Positions 25,961-40,900 of a stretch of 64,000 nucleotides of DNA are shown piece after piece. Under the pieces are notes generated by a model. That model was not told the DNA's origin, did not search any database, and worked only from the letters and a program-made list of their open reading frames with translations. The translations under genes and the position numbers were made by a program. The DNA lies in contig NC_091140.1 of NCBI RefSeq assembly GCF_041381155.1, forward strand, positions 23,898,864 through 23,962,863, read 5' to 3'. How positions within the stretch are numbered: position 1 is the stretch's first letter; the number at the start of each line of letters is the position of its first letter. Origin of the DNA: Argopecten irradians. Its lineage: Eukaryota; Mollusca; Bivalvia; Pectinida; Pectinidae.

Positions 25961-28900
25961 TCATCGATATTTGAGTAGGACTTTGAAGCACCCTTTATAT
26001 ATTTCACTGTACCTAGGGAACAGAAAATTTGGATTAGCAAAAAGAGTCTCAAACAATATATAACAAATCTGTGGGAAATTTAATATTAGATGTGATATGA
26101 TATGCTTGCTTTTAACTTCGTTATAAACACCATTACATTCATCTAAATAAACTTTTTGAATTATATCTGTAAATTAAAATGCTCATAAATTTTTCACATA
26201 AATATCTGGATTATTAACATGATTATACAACAGTGTACTTATGTAACATCAAATCACAATGTATCTGGGAACCTACTTGTATCCGTTGGTGACAAGGAAC
26301 CTGAGGACAGCCGGCCGTATCCTAGCGATGCCTCCCTTACTGTGGTTTCCCCTCCCTGTGATGATCACCAGATGCTGCTTCCTCTTGTCAGGGTTGACCC
26401 TCAGGTCTTAAATATAAATAGAACATTAAATATAACATGGGGATTTCTTCATAATAAAACGAGCAGTCCAAGAGAGATCCTGGTTCATTATTGAATGGTA
26501 TTTATCAGCTTCTGTATGGTCTAGCCCTTGCAATTGATTTGTAAGTTGTATTGTAATTATTGATAGCAGAAAGCGTAGTGTTTCTGGAGAACTTGAAGAA
26601 ATGACACATGTCTATTCACCAGTTTTGTCAAAATTCACATTGCCAGAAAATCTGCTATTTTGCTATCAGCTTCAACAAGATACCTACACAACTCGGAACC
26701 AAGCAAACTATATAATTTTGGAATGATCCCAATGTGGCAGTTTCGAGATCCCAAAACAGCATGGGCTAAGTATGATTTACCATAATGTGATTTTTGTGAC
26801 ATCATTATCACCGGAAGGTGGGACTAATCGACTAAAAAGTATCATTTTAACAGTGTCTGAAAGTGACTGTGAATTTTTCATAGACAATTGGTCTACAGAG
26901 TAACAAAATTCTATAGCCCCAGCCATACTTTCATAGACCCTTATAATATCACATACATGTACATGCTAGAGCAACAAAAACCAATGGAAATTGCTTAATT
27001 TACATACAGATTTTTCATACATAATTTTATTCTTCATCCTTGTCAAGCATTTCACTAAATATAGATGGAAATCAGAATTTGTCTAGGGATGCAGAATGAA
27101 AGAATTTCAAGTCAAATTTGGGTAGCCAATAGGGCCATCATAATAAGATTTTACATAAACCGACCAGATTTTCCATAGCCTCGGGCCACGGGGCTATCTT
27201 TTATCATGAACACTGTTTGGATACCAACCTCAACACCTGCAAACTTTTCATTGTCAAAATTCTGGTTGTTATTTTCAAATTCTTGCAAATGTTATGCAAC
27301 TCTGCAGTAAATCATTATAATATTTGGACTGTGGTTTTAAAATTCTGAATCTTATTTTGATTATAATGTGTGATCGTTAAATAGTCTATGACACAAGCAT
27401 ACCTTCTTCCCTTTCTGGGATTATTCTCTCCAGGGCTTCAATAGCTTCGTCCACATGTAGACCATGCAGATCAACAGCTGATCTCTCCTTCATTAGAGTG
27501 TTTCTGCATCCAATCAAAAGATAGCATGGGTTATAAAACTGCTATACATTAATACTAAAGATAGTATATTTTTCAATATAAGCAAATTCTCTACATTTAA
27601 TGCTGATGTAGTGAATAAAGGCGAGAAACTGAGGCACATATACATATACATACATGTGTAACAAAAATCTGTTCATTAAATCTGAAGTATTTTGTTGGTC
27701 CTAGATATACTTTTCTCTATATATCCAACAAGTGAACTTCATTCAAACACTACTCAAGGGCTTGTTTCAGTTTTACGGCCCATCGCCATCCAACGTCATT
27801 TAAGGTCAAAACCCACCTGCTTTGGAGTATTTTATCAGCTGCTCTCCGGTTTGCTTCTTTGATCTTCTGTGTGTGACTATGACCCTTTAAACAGAAAATA
27901 CTTCACATGATAGCGCCTTTACAATAAGCGTATGTGTGACGGCCAGTTTAGTAGGTGGTTCCATTGATTGGTAGCTAGTCAGGTTGCATGGTAGCTAGTC
28001 AGTTTGCCAACGACATTCAATAAGCTGTTTAAGCACGGCTCTCATTGGCTGTCGTTTCAATGTAGGGGTGGAGTTAAACTGTCTAATTACAACTTTACCA
28101 CAAAGTGTGGGAAACCAAATCAGGTACAATGTACGACCGTCCTTCATGTCTTGTCAAAATATCTTCCGATAAAACACGGCTTTGGCACATACTTGGATGC
28201 TAGTAGGCCTAGGGATGCTATTCCAGCTGTAGGTGTAGATTTTTTTTAACTCTCTCACCAGTATTTAATCAGATAGATGCATTTTAATCCAGTGTTGACA
28301 ATTTCTTGGCTTAAATCAACCGACATTTGTAAACTACCGCCACGCATGCACCAACCTCTGAGAACATTACCTGTGAGGGTCGCGCAAATATGAATCAAAT
28401 AAAATTATAAGTATTTAGGCAATGTATTCAAACTCGACGTCTACAACTAGAATAACATCCCCTACTAGCCTAACTTCCAGGTATATATATCAAAACTGTG
28501 TTTGATCGGAATTTATTCTGATATGACATACTGTAATCTCTTGTCAGCAATACCTAATTTGTTTTCCGCACCAAATGGACCTTGCAGCGGAAAAGTCAGT
28601 CAGAAGGTACAACAGTAGCTAGATTCTGTTGTGACATTACATGTAACATTACAATGGATATAATAGATCGTAACCCAACACATTAACAAACACGATGGAA
28701 AATTTGATCCATTGAAACGTTGGTAGATAAGCTACTGGAACGTTGGTAGATAGGCCACAGTATGAATACTCCCCGAAATTGAAAGAAATGGCCAATAATT
28801 TATGAACAAAACATTCGCTTAATAAGTGAAACAAAACAATAACAAATTTTAAATAGAGTGATTGAATGTATACATCATAAAAATTAAATAGTACATGACG

Positions 28901-31900
28901 TGATTGATCAAATACATTTTACAACAGAGTCGGGTATGAACATCAAAGATCCAGTGGCTCCGCCTACTTCTCACTATTGTCGCCGATCTTGTCAGTCGGG
29001 GGCAACCAGTCAGACTGCCGATGCTTCAGCCAATCAGTGCCTTCGTTACATGCCATCTAAAATCTAATCTACTGAATCAGTTACTAGCCTACTAGATCAG
29101 CTTCCATCCAACGTGTCTATCGAGTGAACGAATGTAAACAGGAACACTTATTGTAACGGTGCTGTAACTATGAAATACAATAAGCCTTTCAACAAATACC
29201 CCAACATTGTTCAACCTTACAGATCAAGATTAGTTTTGTTGCACCCTACATCAACATCCAACATTTAACTTACCTGGCAAGTGTTACGATAAACAGACCC
29301 AATTTTGTTTAAGTTTTATCCAATACCATGAGTAAGCGAGCCTTTTTATTTGGTTTTTGTTTCATCAAAGGATATTTCAGGATCCACAAGGATTAGTAGG
29401 TAGAAGAAAGCAGGAGTTCCCAGAGAAAAGCTACTGACCATTGGTCAGTATCTGGTAACTGTCCCACATAGGTCTAAATCTTCCTACCAAGTGGTCATAG
29501 GTTGGAACACCTTAAACACTTGGCCACCACAGCAATCTATGAAATACACGATTACTGTACACTGATACTGTATTCGACCCAATAAGCGCCCCCCTCCCTA
29601 TAAGCGCCCTTCCCCCTTTTTGAAGAGCTTCAATATCACTTACACTGAATTAAATGCAGACTAAAAATAGGAAAACTTGGTTTTTTTTAACCCATTCCTT
29701 TTGAAAATTGATTTATGGCTTAATTTGTAGAATAATTTTATGAAAGGCAAGTCCAAATTTGTTTCTATTAAGCGCACCCTGAGTTGTGGCAATTTTTAAG
29801 CGCCCTGGGTGCCTATTGGGTTGTATAGGGTAGGTATGTACCTGTTTGGAGTAGAAGGAAGCCACGTCCCTCATTCCTCGTCTGTAAGCCTCCTGAGCCT
29901 TCTGGAAACACTCGTGTCTCAAGCGGTAATGTATGTTAGCTTCAGCTCGGAAATCATCATAGTCAGGATCTTCATGCTCTTGGAAAGTTTCTGTCTCCTC
30001 AGGACTATACATGTAGTTGTCCATCTAAAAAAAAAATTATGTGCGTGATGGTAAAATCAATATTCTACATTGTTATATCTATGAAAAAAACACTTTTGAA
30101 TGGAGGATGATTAAAAAATATCACAACAGCTTTGCTTCTTGAAACAATCCAATAACATTATTTATTAAGCTTCATACAAATTTTAAGTCCTAACAAAAAG
30201 TCAAGATTGAAGATCACAGTTTGCTCTTATTAGATATCTTTATAGACTTTTAGATGACAAATTTCTATTCAACTTCACTTATACTCAAATACTGACAGTT
30301 TATAGACTTTTAGATGACAAATTTCAACTATCTTTTGTGTATGAAATTCCAGAAGAAAACAAGACTCTCTGGGTATATTTTTGTCTTTTTACTTTTAACA
30401 TCAACAAATTTTTGTAGACTTGATTAGAGTTATCCCCCTTACCATTTCCTGGAGACTTTGCTGTTTGGCAGCTGCGATGAGTTTCTCTTCATAGGCTTCG
30501 CTGGCTTCTGCTGTCATGACATTTTTGGGAGGTTCCGTGTTGTGAATCAAAAATCCACGAATGGCCAACACAGTGTTGTCAAGGTTGTAACTACACAAAT
30601 TGAGGAACACAATTAGAAGTCAGCATGTAAAAAAATTGATGCATGAGATTCATCATTTAATAATGCAAGTTTCAGCTACCTAGGTTCAACTGTTTAGCTG
30701 AACCTTGGAAGCTGAAACTGACATTTTATTAGAAGTATTTTGTTAGTCTCAAATAATCTTGCTCAATAGTCTTTATTTATTGATCTTTTCACTATATTAC
30801 AACTCAAGTGTCACCATTGTCCAACCAACTTTGACCGTGAGTACTATATCTATATAAAAGATCTTCAAAGTTTCACCTAAATGTAGCTATATCTAAAATA
30901 CATCCATTACCCAACACGAATAAACTTTCTTAAGAGTGACACATCTCTTAAAGCCATATAAATGTATACTTTTGATCTGTGTCGCTGGTTTGGACACAAT
31001 TAATCAATCTGACACAAACCAATTTAGGTTTTTATGTATCATGAACATATTAAAACTTTGAATCATCAAATAGTGTTAAGGATTAAATCAAGTGTCTCTG
31101 ACGTGCCGTTTGATTGATAGATATCAATATTTAGAGACTATCATCCTAACAGGATTAAATCAAGTGTCTCTGACGTGCCGTTTGTTGATAGATAGCAATA
31201 TTTAGAGACTATCATCCTAACAGGATTAAATCAAGTGTCTCTGACGTGCCGTTTGATTGATAGATATCAATATTTAGAGACTATCATCCTAACAGGATTA
31301 AATCAAGTGTCTCTGACGTGCCGTTGATTGTACATATTAGGACTATCCTAACAGGATTAATCAAGTGTCTCTGACGTGTCGTTTGATTGATAGATATCAA
31401 TATTTAGAGACTATCATCCTAACAGGATTAAATCAAGTGTCTCTGACGTGCCGTTTGCAATCCTAACAGGATTAAATCAAGTGTCTCTGACGTGCCGTTT
31501 GATTGATAGATATCAATATTTAGAGACTATCATCCTAACAGGATTAAATCAAGTGTCTCTGACGTGCCGTTTGATTGATGATATCAATATTTAGAGACTA
31601 TCATCCTAACAGGATTAAATCAAGTGTCTCTGACGTGCTGTTTGATTGATAGATATCAATATTTAGAGACTATCATCCTAACAGGATTAAATCAAGTGTC
31701 TCTGACGTGCCGTTTGATTGATAGATATCAATATTTAGAGACTATCATCCTAACAGGATTAAATCAAGTGTCTCTGACGTGCCGTTTGATTGATAGATAT
31801 CAATATTTAGAGACTATCATCCTAACAGGATTAAATCAAGTGTCTCTGACGTGCCGTTTGATTGATAGATATCAATATTTAGAGACTATCATCCTAACAA

Positions 31901-34900
31901 TACTTCTTACCAAAATTCAACATACAGTATTATTCTTTGTATAATTGGTTTGCCACATTGAAATCCCACACCAAGTTACCTGTTATCCCGGTATATGTCG
32001 TCCAGCAGGGTTTCGTCAATCCCAGGGAACTGTTCGTACAGCTTATTCCTCTTTATACGGGTAGCCAGTACGTCATGGTTACCACTGGCCTCCAGTAGTT
32101 TGTGCTGCAGAATTATAAACAAATCAATCATTCAATATGTAAAAAAATAAATTACTTTTTTTTTTTATAAAATTTTAATGGCAAAAATCTCCAGTAGAAT
32201 ATCTCTCTAATTAATTAAGCACAAAGTTTATTGTTTCCCTTTAATTCAAGTTAACCAAAAAAGTAGAATGAAATTAAACAGGTAAGTTCATGTTGATAAG
32301 TTCCTAAATAATGCATTGAAGATAAATCTTACAATACTATGATATCTTACAAATATGTACAAGTAATTTATATACTTAAAAAAGGAATTTATCCTAGATC
32401 TACATTGATTAAGAACAAACGTTTGGATGAAATGCTGTTGTTCATAATTAATTGTTTTCTTTTAATTTTTTTTTTGCAGCAATGAAATACATCGTTTTAC
32501 TGTTAGATAAATATGTGAACCTATATATAACCGTAAACAACCATAAAAAAAACATCTGAATGGCCTCAAATCTAAACAGTAAAACCCTATAGAATCATTT
32601 CCTTTCTCACAGTTAGTTATAGCAATATTTTCACTGCTCCAAAGCTAAACAAAAACTTCAAAGAAACAAGAAACAAACGTAAATATCAACACTGAAACAA
32701 ACAAACAAAAATACTTTTGCTAAAAACAAAACTTTCTTTACCTTCTATATATTGACTAATGATCCACTAATTTTGTGTACTCTGCAAGGCTTCCATGTTA
32801 CAAAAATCAAATTAGTTGTTGGTTACTGTATATTATGCCATTTTGTATCCCATACCTTCCATGTGCTTTGTTTGTTTTCGTTTTTTTTCCCCTTTTTTTT
32901 CTCAGGTTACAATGAAATATTGATTCAGTGAATAAATTGTTTTCAAAAAGATATTTGTGTTAATAATTTTACTACGGCTGTGTTGGAAATTGACATAGAA
33001 ACATGAACAAATTTGATATTTTCAGTACCAATAATTTTCACATTAAAATTTAGATAATTTTTTCAATGACTTTATGACTGATTTAAGAGATTTAACTTTG
33101 TTTCACATATCCAAATGTAATGTCATCATCCCCTAATCACAATGTTATACAAGATATAAAACTTACAAGTCACCGAAAACGATCATGTGGTTCTACAATC
33201 ATTTTCCTTGATCTTAATAACTAACATTTACGAGGCAAGAGAGCAAAATTATCAAGACTACATGGTGAAGAATTTCAACAGTACATAAACATGTTTTAAA
33301 ACTTCAAATATAAATATAAAATTCGGTCATAACACGTTGCTATGATTCTACTTGCTATTGAATTTGTATTTGTTTCCACATTGTTTTGCAGAAGACAAAC
33401 TCCATGTCTAATTTTGGAGGACAGCTGTCCTGGATTCTTTTGAATCCCAAAAAAAATTCCACACCCAGAAACATTTTGCCCCTAGATGATCTTATAATTT
33501 GTCTGTCGTATAACTATTTGTCGCCATGTGTTGCTCTGCTGGAAGCTGAAGCACATGCAATGGCACCGGAACTACGTATCCAGTAGCCAATCAGGAACCG
33601 CGTTACAGATAAACACTATTATTACCGCACACTAGAGAGCGACGTGCCTAATATAGCTGTACATCTTATTTTTTTCATTTTAGTCATTTTGAAATTGACT
33701 ATAGAAATCACTGATTGATTAATCAATTTTACAGGGCAAACGAAGCGACGTCGATTAAATTGATGAATCGGAACACCACTAAATGAAAATACAAGAAACT
33801 GAAACTGATTGAAACAAGCTCAACAAACAAACTGAACAGGAAGGGTCTACCTCTTCTGACATGTCGACCTCGTCGTTAGAGTCCTACACAAAATGTATAC
33901 ATCATACAACAAACACAATATGTACATCAGGATGCAGGATTACTGTAAACATATTTATTTCCATGGCAACTTAATTTCGCTTTCTTAATCAAGCATTCCT
34001 ACTTTTTAGAGTAATTAATTGTTTGTGATTTAAAATCAAGTGTCATTGTCATTGAACTTTTTTTTGTTGTGTGGATTTTCATAAATTATAATGGACTGCA
34101 AAATAAGCGAGATTCAATTGCCATGAAAATAAGTGGTTTTATAGTTTGGACATAAACATATATAAATAGCAGAATGTTTTAGTATAGCAGTCATATAAAT
34201 TGTACATGTATATTTTACTAGTGAAACATTTGATTTGAAATTTCTTCTTATCAAATTAGCTACTGAACAAGTTTAAACTTAATGGAAATAGATACTAAGC
34301 AGATACAGTTAATGCTTATAGTTTAAAATGGAAAAAATACCTAATCCACTACATCAAATAGGCTTCAATGAAAATCTCTATACCTCCTCCTCTTTCTTCC
34401 TCTGGCGATCCATTTCCTCGTTGATGATGTCCTTAAGGGAGGTAACTCCCTTTCCGTTGGGTAGGGGCCCATGCTGAGTCTGTGGGGCTCCTGTAAACGG
34501 CTGTGGAAGATTCACAGGTGGATTCAATGATGGAGGGGGACGGCTTGTTGTGGTTAGTATCTCTTCATCTTGAAGGCGACGGGCGTAGGCTTCATCTGTT
34601 GAATACATGATTGTGTTTATAATGGATGTCAAATTGATATGTTTGCATGGAAATTGTTCCTAAAACATATTTTTCAAAAAGATTCAACAGTGCATTCAAA
34701 CTTCATAAATTCAAAGTCTGTGGGACCCAAATAAAATAAACACTGTTAAAAGTTATTAACAAAACAGCGTACCATGAAGTTATACAAGTTCAAGCACCAA
34801 AGGTTCAAATATACTTCATTGTTGGAACATTTTCATTTTCAAGAAAATGGCTATTTCTTTGTAGAATGTATACAAAATGCACTGTCATGTGCGGTACCAG

Positions 34901-37900
34901 GGCAGAATGATAGATGGCAATACTCAATTGAAATGAAGACATCATGTATAAAGGCATGATGTTGGAACAAATTAAGCAATAAGAAATTGGAACCAAGGTA
35001 ATACTGAATGTGTTACTTTACAGTCAAATCACTGACCCCTCCCATATTAGTACGACTCGTTTGGTGAAGTACACTGACCTTCTAAGAGCTGCCTCTGTCT
35101 TTTCATATTTTGTTGATGAGCTGTGAGCATTAGACATCGATGAAGGGCTTGAGCTGTTCTATAGTCGAGGGGAACCATAACATCACCCACCACAACTGAA
35201 ACACACAAGTCAATCTAATAATATCTCTGTAAAATGTTGAAATGTTGTCTTGTCTGGATCAGAAAATTTGAAAAGTTGAGAAAGTGTCCCAAAACAAAGA
35301 TATTATTTTTTCAGCACGTCTAATATCTAAATGAAGAATAGTGAAGTTTTTACAAAACTTACATATAACTACAACACTTAATGAGCTTGATGCATAACAA
35401 TTTTTTTAGACAGGAATGTACTAGTTTTAAGACTAACAAGCAAATTCATGGAATTTCTATCCCCAGCTTTCAGGACATATTGTAGGTAAACATTATTGAG
35501 ATTAGAAGTTTGAAGAAAATCGGTTAATATTTATTACAGTTATTGTAGGGAAATGGCAGAAACTGACTTTTTTTATTTAAGCAAAGGGCCAAAACTCGCA
35601 AAATAAGGTCCTTTGAAAATCGCAATCAAACATGGCCAAGTCCTTAAAGCATTTAACCTTGTTACTAAGTTTGAAGAAAATTGGTTTACATTTGTTACAC
35701 TTATTGCACGGAAATGGCAGAAAATGATGTTTTTAGTAATTCAAAGGCCATAGCTCCGCTAAATAAGGTCCATCGACAGTCGCGATCGAACTTGGCCGAG
35801 CCCTGAAGGCATTTAACCTTGTCACCAAGTTTGAAGCAAATTGGTTTATATTTGTTTCAGTTGTTGCACGGAAACAAAGTGTTACAGACAGACAGATGGA
35901 CAGACGGACTGAAGGACAATCTGACAGACAGACAGACAAACCCAAATTTCTCCAAAAACGGGATAAAAAAATAAGACAATCAAGTCAAAGAGAACAAAAA
36001 ATAGACACGATACCTGATAAATGTGGAACTGGTCCAAACTGGCTTTGGAGAGCCTGAATTATATCTCTAGAAATTGGCATCGACATGACTGGCGAAGAAC
36101 TCTGCAGATTTTGAAAATCATACGTTTCTTCGTCAGACCTGTGCCCGCTGTTGGAACTCTCGACACTAGGTCCGCGAGCGAAGTCATTGGCCTGGTTAGC
36201 TGTCCACGACTCCACATAGGACACATCAAGCTGAGACTGCAGAACACCTTTGTCATCACTGGCATCACTCGTACTATCCGATTCTGCCGTGGATGTCAAC
36301 TCTTTTAATATGTTCTCTTTCAGTTCTTCATCAGTAACAGCGCTCTGGCTGTATGTTCGAGAAAGTGTTCGCTTCAATCTGATATTTTCCTCTATGGAAT
36401 CAAGTCTGTGTTGACTGCTCATGATGATTTGGTTCTCTACATCCTGTCTAGGGGCGATTTGTTGAGATTCCACAAACCCGACACACATGTCAAGTAGAGA
36501 AGAAGGTGACCGTAAAGCAGAGCTGGGTTGAGCACAGAAGGAAAACTTTGGAACTGTAGGCGATTTCTGAAGTTGGACCATTCTTGTAACAAATTTATCC
36601 TTATCATCCGAGCTGAGGGGGATGTTGTACTTCCAGTCTAGAAGTAAGTTGATAGCCCATTGGAGGTTATCTCCACACTGCCCCAAAACCTCAGACAACT
36701 CTGCCATGGGAATGGCTGGGAAGCTACTTTGTAGGAAATCTAAATCAGCTTCGTGATTTTCTTCTGTCATTGTGCTGCAGTCTACCGAGTGTTGGTCCTT
36801 AACAGACTTGTCTATCACAGTCTCTAATCTACCTTCACTGATGTCTCTGTTCTGACTGACTAAGATGTGATAGCATGTTCTCCCTGCAATTAAATGTCTT
36901 GGGTCTTCCCTTCTGTTGACAGCATTCAGTACCTTTAAATCTCTTGGTGAAATGTGAGTCTCTTGTTCTGACGAGTTACGCATTTTTCTCTTTGGAATCA
37001 CATCTTTGACTACAGAATCTGACTCTGACATCACAGGGAAACTCCAGTCGGATCCAATGATTCTATTTTTGACTTCAGGCTCCAAAAACGGTCCTTGTTT
37101 GTATGGGTCTAGCTTCCTACGATTGGACTTTTTCTTAGCTGGTTTTGTTGGTGAAGATTCGAGGGAGGACTGCGACGGTGAGGATTCACTTGCCTCCTCT
37201 TCCTTGGACAGGGCCTGGCAAGCTACTGGTGTAACATTAGACGTAGCTGTGGATTCTCTCTGATCTTTATCATCCATTGAGGAACTACTATTACGTGTCC
37301 GGTAATTCCGTGTACGTCTCTCCCTCTGTCGCTGTGGGTGTGACCATCCATTCATATTTTCTACATTCATAGAATTTTCAGTGTTTGAAGAAACCTTTTC
37401 CTTTTCAAGTTCTGGTTCTAAACAAGTCTTACAAGATTCATTTTCCAGTTTCTCAACGTCAGATTTTGATCCAGATGAACTTTCTTCATGTTTAACCACA
37501 GACTGTTTGCTGTGTCGCTGTTTTCGTGCTGGTTTTGGCTCCTCCCAGTCCACAGCCTTCAATGTATTGGAGCTACCACTGGTTTGTTTACTTAGGTCCT
37601 CCTGGATAACCAGTAATTGCTGAACAGTATTATCATCATCCTGTGCTGAGGACTGAGCAGTAAATTTAGGTCCACATAATCTATGAGTGATATAATGTTC
37701 CGCCATAATCTTTTCGTCATCTTTCAGGTCTGTGAAGAGGAGAAAAGCCTTCAGTTCATTGGCTGTTACGGTGTAGTCTAAAGAGTAGTTTATTTCTGTC
37801 CCGACATTTTCTCTGATCAGTTCATCCACCTTGTCCTTTACACCTTTTGGAATATCATCTATAGAACATGTTTGTATAGCAGGGACAGTGGATTCATTAG

Positions 37901-40900
37901 AAGATTGTACATTTTGTTGAATAGAAACAGCCGAATCTTTGTTGTCATTAATACTAGATTTGTTGGTGTCAATGTTGCTAACATCCTGTTGGGAGTCATT
38001 GACTGTCTGATGAGAATCATCAACTGCCACGTCTTGTGAGGTCAACAATGACTCTTCTAGAGTTGAATCCTGTGTTGGTACTGTTTCAATGGATGCTTTA
38101 TTGGACTGCTCTGAATCACTCTGTGCTTCACATTTCACTGCTTCATCCACTACATCCTCGACAACTGTGACTGCTGCATCAGGAGGAATCCTCTGAGTCT
38201 GGAGGTCTTTTACTGATACCTGTTCAGAGTCCAGAATATCTGTTGATACCTGATGGTTGTCAGGTACATCCAACATCTGCTGCGTCCTGTGAATATCTGT
38301 TGATGTTTCTTGTGTCTCAATGATGTCAGATGACAGAGTCTTCAGATCATCAGCAAGAGCATCTAAAGGACCCACATCGTCTGGAGATGTCAGCTTAGTT
38401 TCTGGATCTTCTACAGCTACATTGTTTTCAGGTGTCTTTTGAGGATCAAAATCTTCAGATACCAATTTGGAATGAAGCTTATCGTCAGATATCTTTTGAG
38501 AACTAGGATCACCTGCTGGTGTTATTTGGGTAACATGATCCTCAAACTTTACTGTCTGAATATCTCCCAATGCCTCTTGAGAACTTTTGTCATTTTCAAT
38601 CATCTTTTGGTTATCAAAATCACCTATATGTGAATCTGGTTCAGAGCTATCAAGTTTTTGGCTTGTTATCATATGACTATCAGGGCTGTCTCCCTGTGCT
38701 AAATCTGAAGTACCATCAGTAATACGCATATCTAGGTCTACATCCGCTGTGCTATCCGACTCTATGATGACGTCTTGCCCTTCCTCCTTTGACGACGTGT
38801 TGGACAGGTCCAGCGATGTGTCCTGGGAGCCTGCTATGTGATACTCCGGGGTAGAGGAGCTAATTTCCTCCTGGTCCGTCAACATCTCACAGCATGTATG
38901 GAATGTACTGTCAGAGGAAGGACTGACATCCCTCAAATGACTACTCAAGCTGCCCTTATGTGACCCTGGGGATCTGGAATTCTTGATGTTTTCAGCTGTC
39001 GAAACTGCAGATTCCTGTATGTCATCTTTCCCCAGACAGCCTACCGTCAGATCAGCAGCTTTGTTGTTTTCATTTTCTTGTTCTTTAACTTGATCTGGTA
39101 AAATTTCTTTTGGGCCCTTGTCTTCTTGTTCTGATGTCTGGCCTGTGGTAGGGACTGTCTCCGGACATGTATTATCTTGTTCCATGTTTTTGACAACCAC
39201 AGGAGTCTCCTTATACTGGGCATCCATAGGCACACCTCTGTTTGTGTCAATGTCTGTTATCTCGGCAGCAGAACTGACTATCTCGGGCTTTTTGTGGCCA
39301 CCTTTGCTAAACTGCTGGACTAAATCAGACAAACCTAGCTTTTCCCACATTTTCCAATCTTCTTTAGAAATGTTGTTATTATCGTTTTCATTACTGCACA
39401 GTGGAGGCGGAGAAGGATTGGGATACAGTTGAGTAGGAACAGAGGACATGGCTTGCGGAAAATTCTCTTCTGTGATATTATCCTCTATCTCTGTGTTTGT
39501 TTTTGGCGTATCTGTGACCACGCTGTGTTGTTTCTTGTCCTGACCTAGACTGTTGGCGTACTGTTGTACCAGAGAGTTTTGTGGATATCGCCATCCAGGA
39601 TGAGCGGCCATGTTTGTATTCTGTGGTTTATACTTGGGGATGCTTGGGCGGACACCATCAACTCTGGAACCATTAAAAATGTTTAAATTGCATATGTATG
39701 GACTGTTTTAACAACATAATTTATTCTTCACTTAAGGACAAGACACTTGATACTTTCTAACCAAAGACATACAAAACAATGAGATAAGTCTTAAATTATT
39801 GTCTTGTTATATTCAAGTTACACATGGTTCAATCAAATTGATTAATACTTTCAGAGGAATGGATTTTATGTGAATGTGCAAGTAGTTATATCAAAGAGAT
39901 ACCTCTCTTCAATTATTGAGTTCCTTGCTATATTATTTACTTCTTACCACTTTAAAAGTTTCAAACAGTCAAGGAAGTTTTGTAAGTTACTTACTTCTGA
40001 TGTAGACTACTTTGTGCTGCAGGTTTACCGAGCACTTGTTCCACTGTCAAGCCCTTTTGGTAGCGCTCCAACATCATCTGTATCTTTTTAATAGGAACCC
40101 CATGAGTGTTTCTCCTAAATGATGAAAAAATACAATGAAATACAAAATAAATATTCTGTAATATCTGTATTGCCTCATTACAAATTTGAAGGAACGATGG
40201 AGGGGACAGAATAAACTCTCTAATTTCTTGGAAGAGTCATAAAATATTAATTATTCAAATTAATTTTTCAAAATTGTTTTCCTAATTTAATAATATTTAC
40301 AAACCTGGCGAGTTCTTTTGGTTGGAACCTCCATAAAGTGTCTGGTTCCAGGAAATAGATGTCATAACCAAACTTCTGTGCCTAAAATAATGAAATTCTT
40401 TTCCTCTGTGTATCAAGTTTAACACTTTTACAATATTCCTTTAACATAAATGCTTTATGAAAATTAATTTCCCTACTGTAATCGAATGTTTACAATTAGG
40501 AGATAATATTCATGAATTTTCAACGTAGCAATAAAGGTAACATGACTTTCAAGTAGGATTTCCTTGAACGTCAAGGAACTTAAATGAAATGGGTGCCTGA
40601 TAATTCTGTTTTACTGTTTTTGTTGTTACATATATTTCTTTCTTTATTCAAGAAGTAAAATGTCCCTGCCATCAGATCTGCAGTATACTATATTGTTTTA
40701 AGATGAGTTGATCGGAAGCCCTGGAGTATCGAGGATGAGATGAGTTAGATACCTGTTTTACATAAGGCTTCATTTCCCAGGCTTGAGTGTTAGTATTGTC
40801 CACAATAATCGGTGTACACCCATTGTGTAGGTTCTGTATAGCTGAAAACACCAACAACACTTTTTAACAACAAAAGCAGAATTTTCTTCTATTAAAATAA

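Noticed and set aside
31624..31944. 106-codon plus-strand ORF with a 24-residue repeat
   Set aside because: It is the 72-bp minisatellite in an N4BP2 intron; no signal of coding beyond the array.
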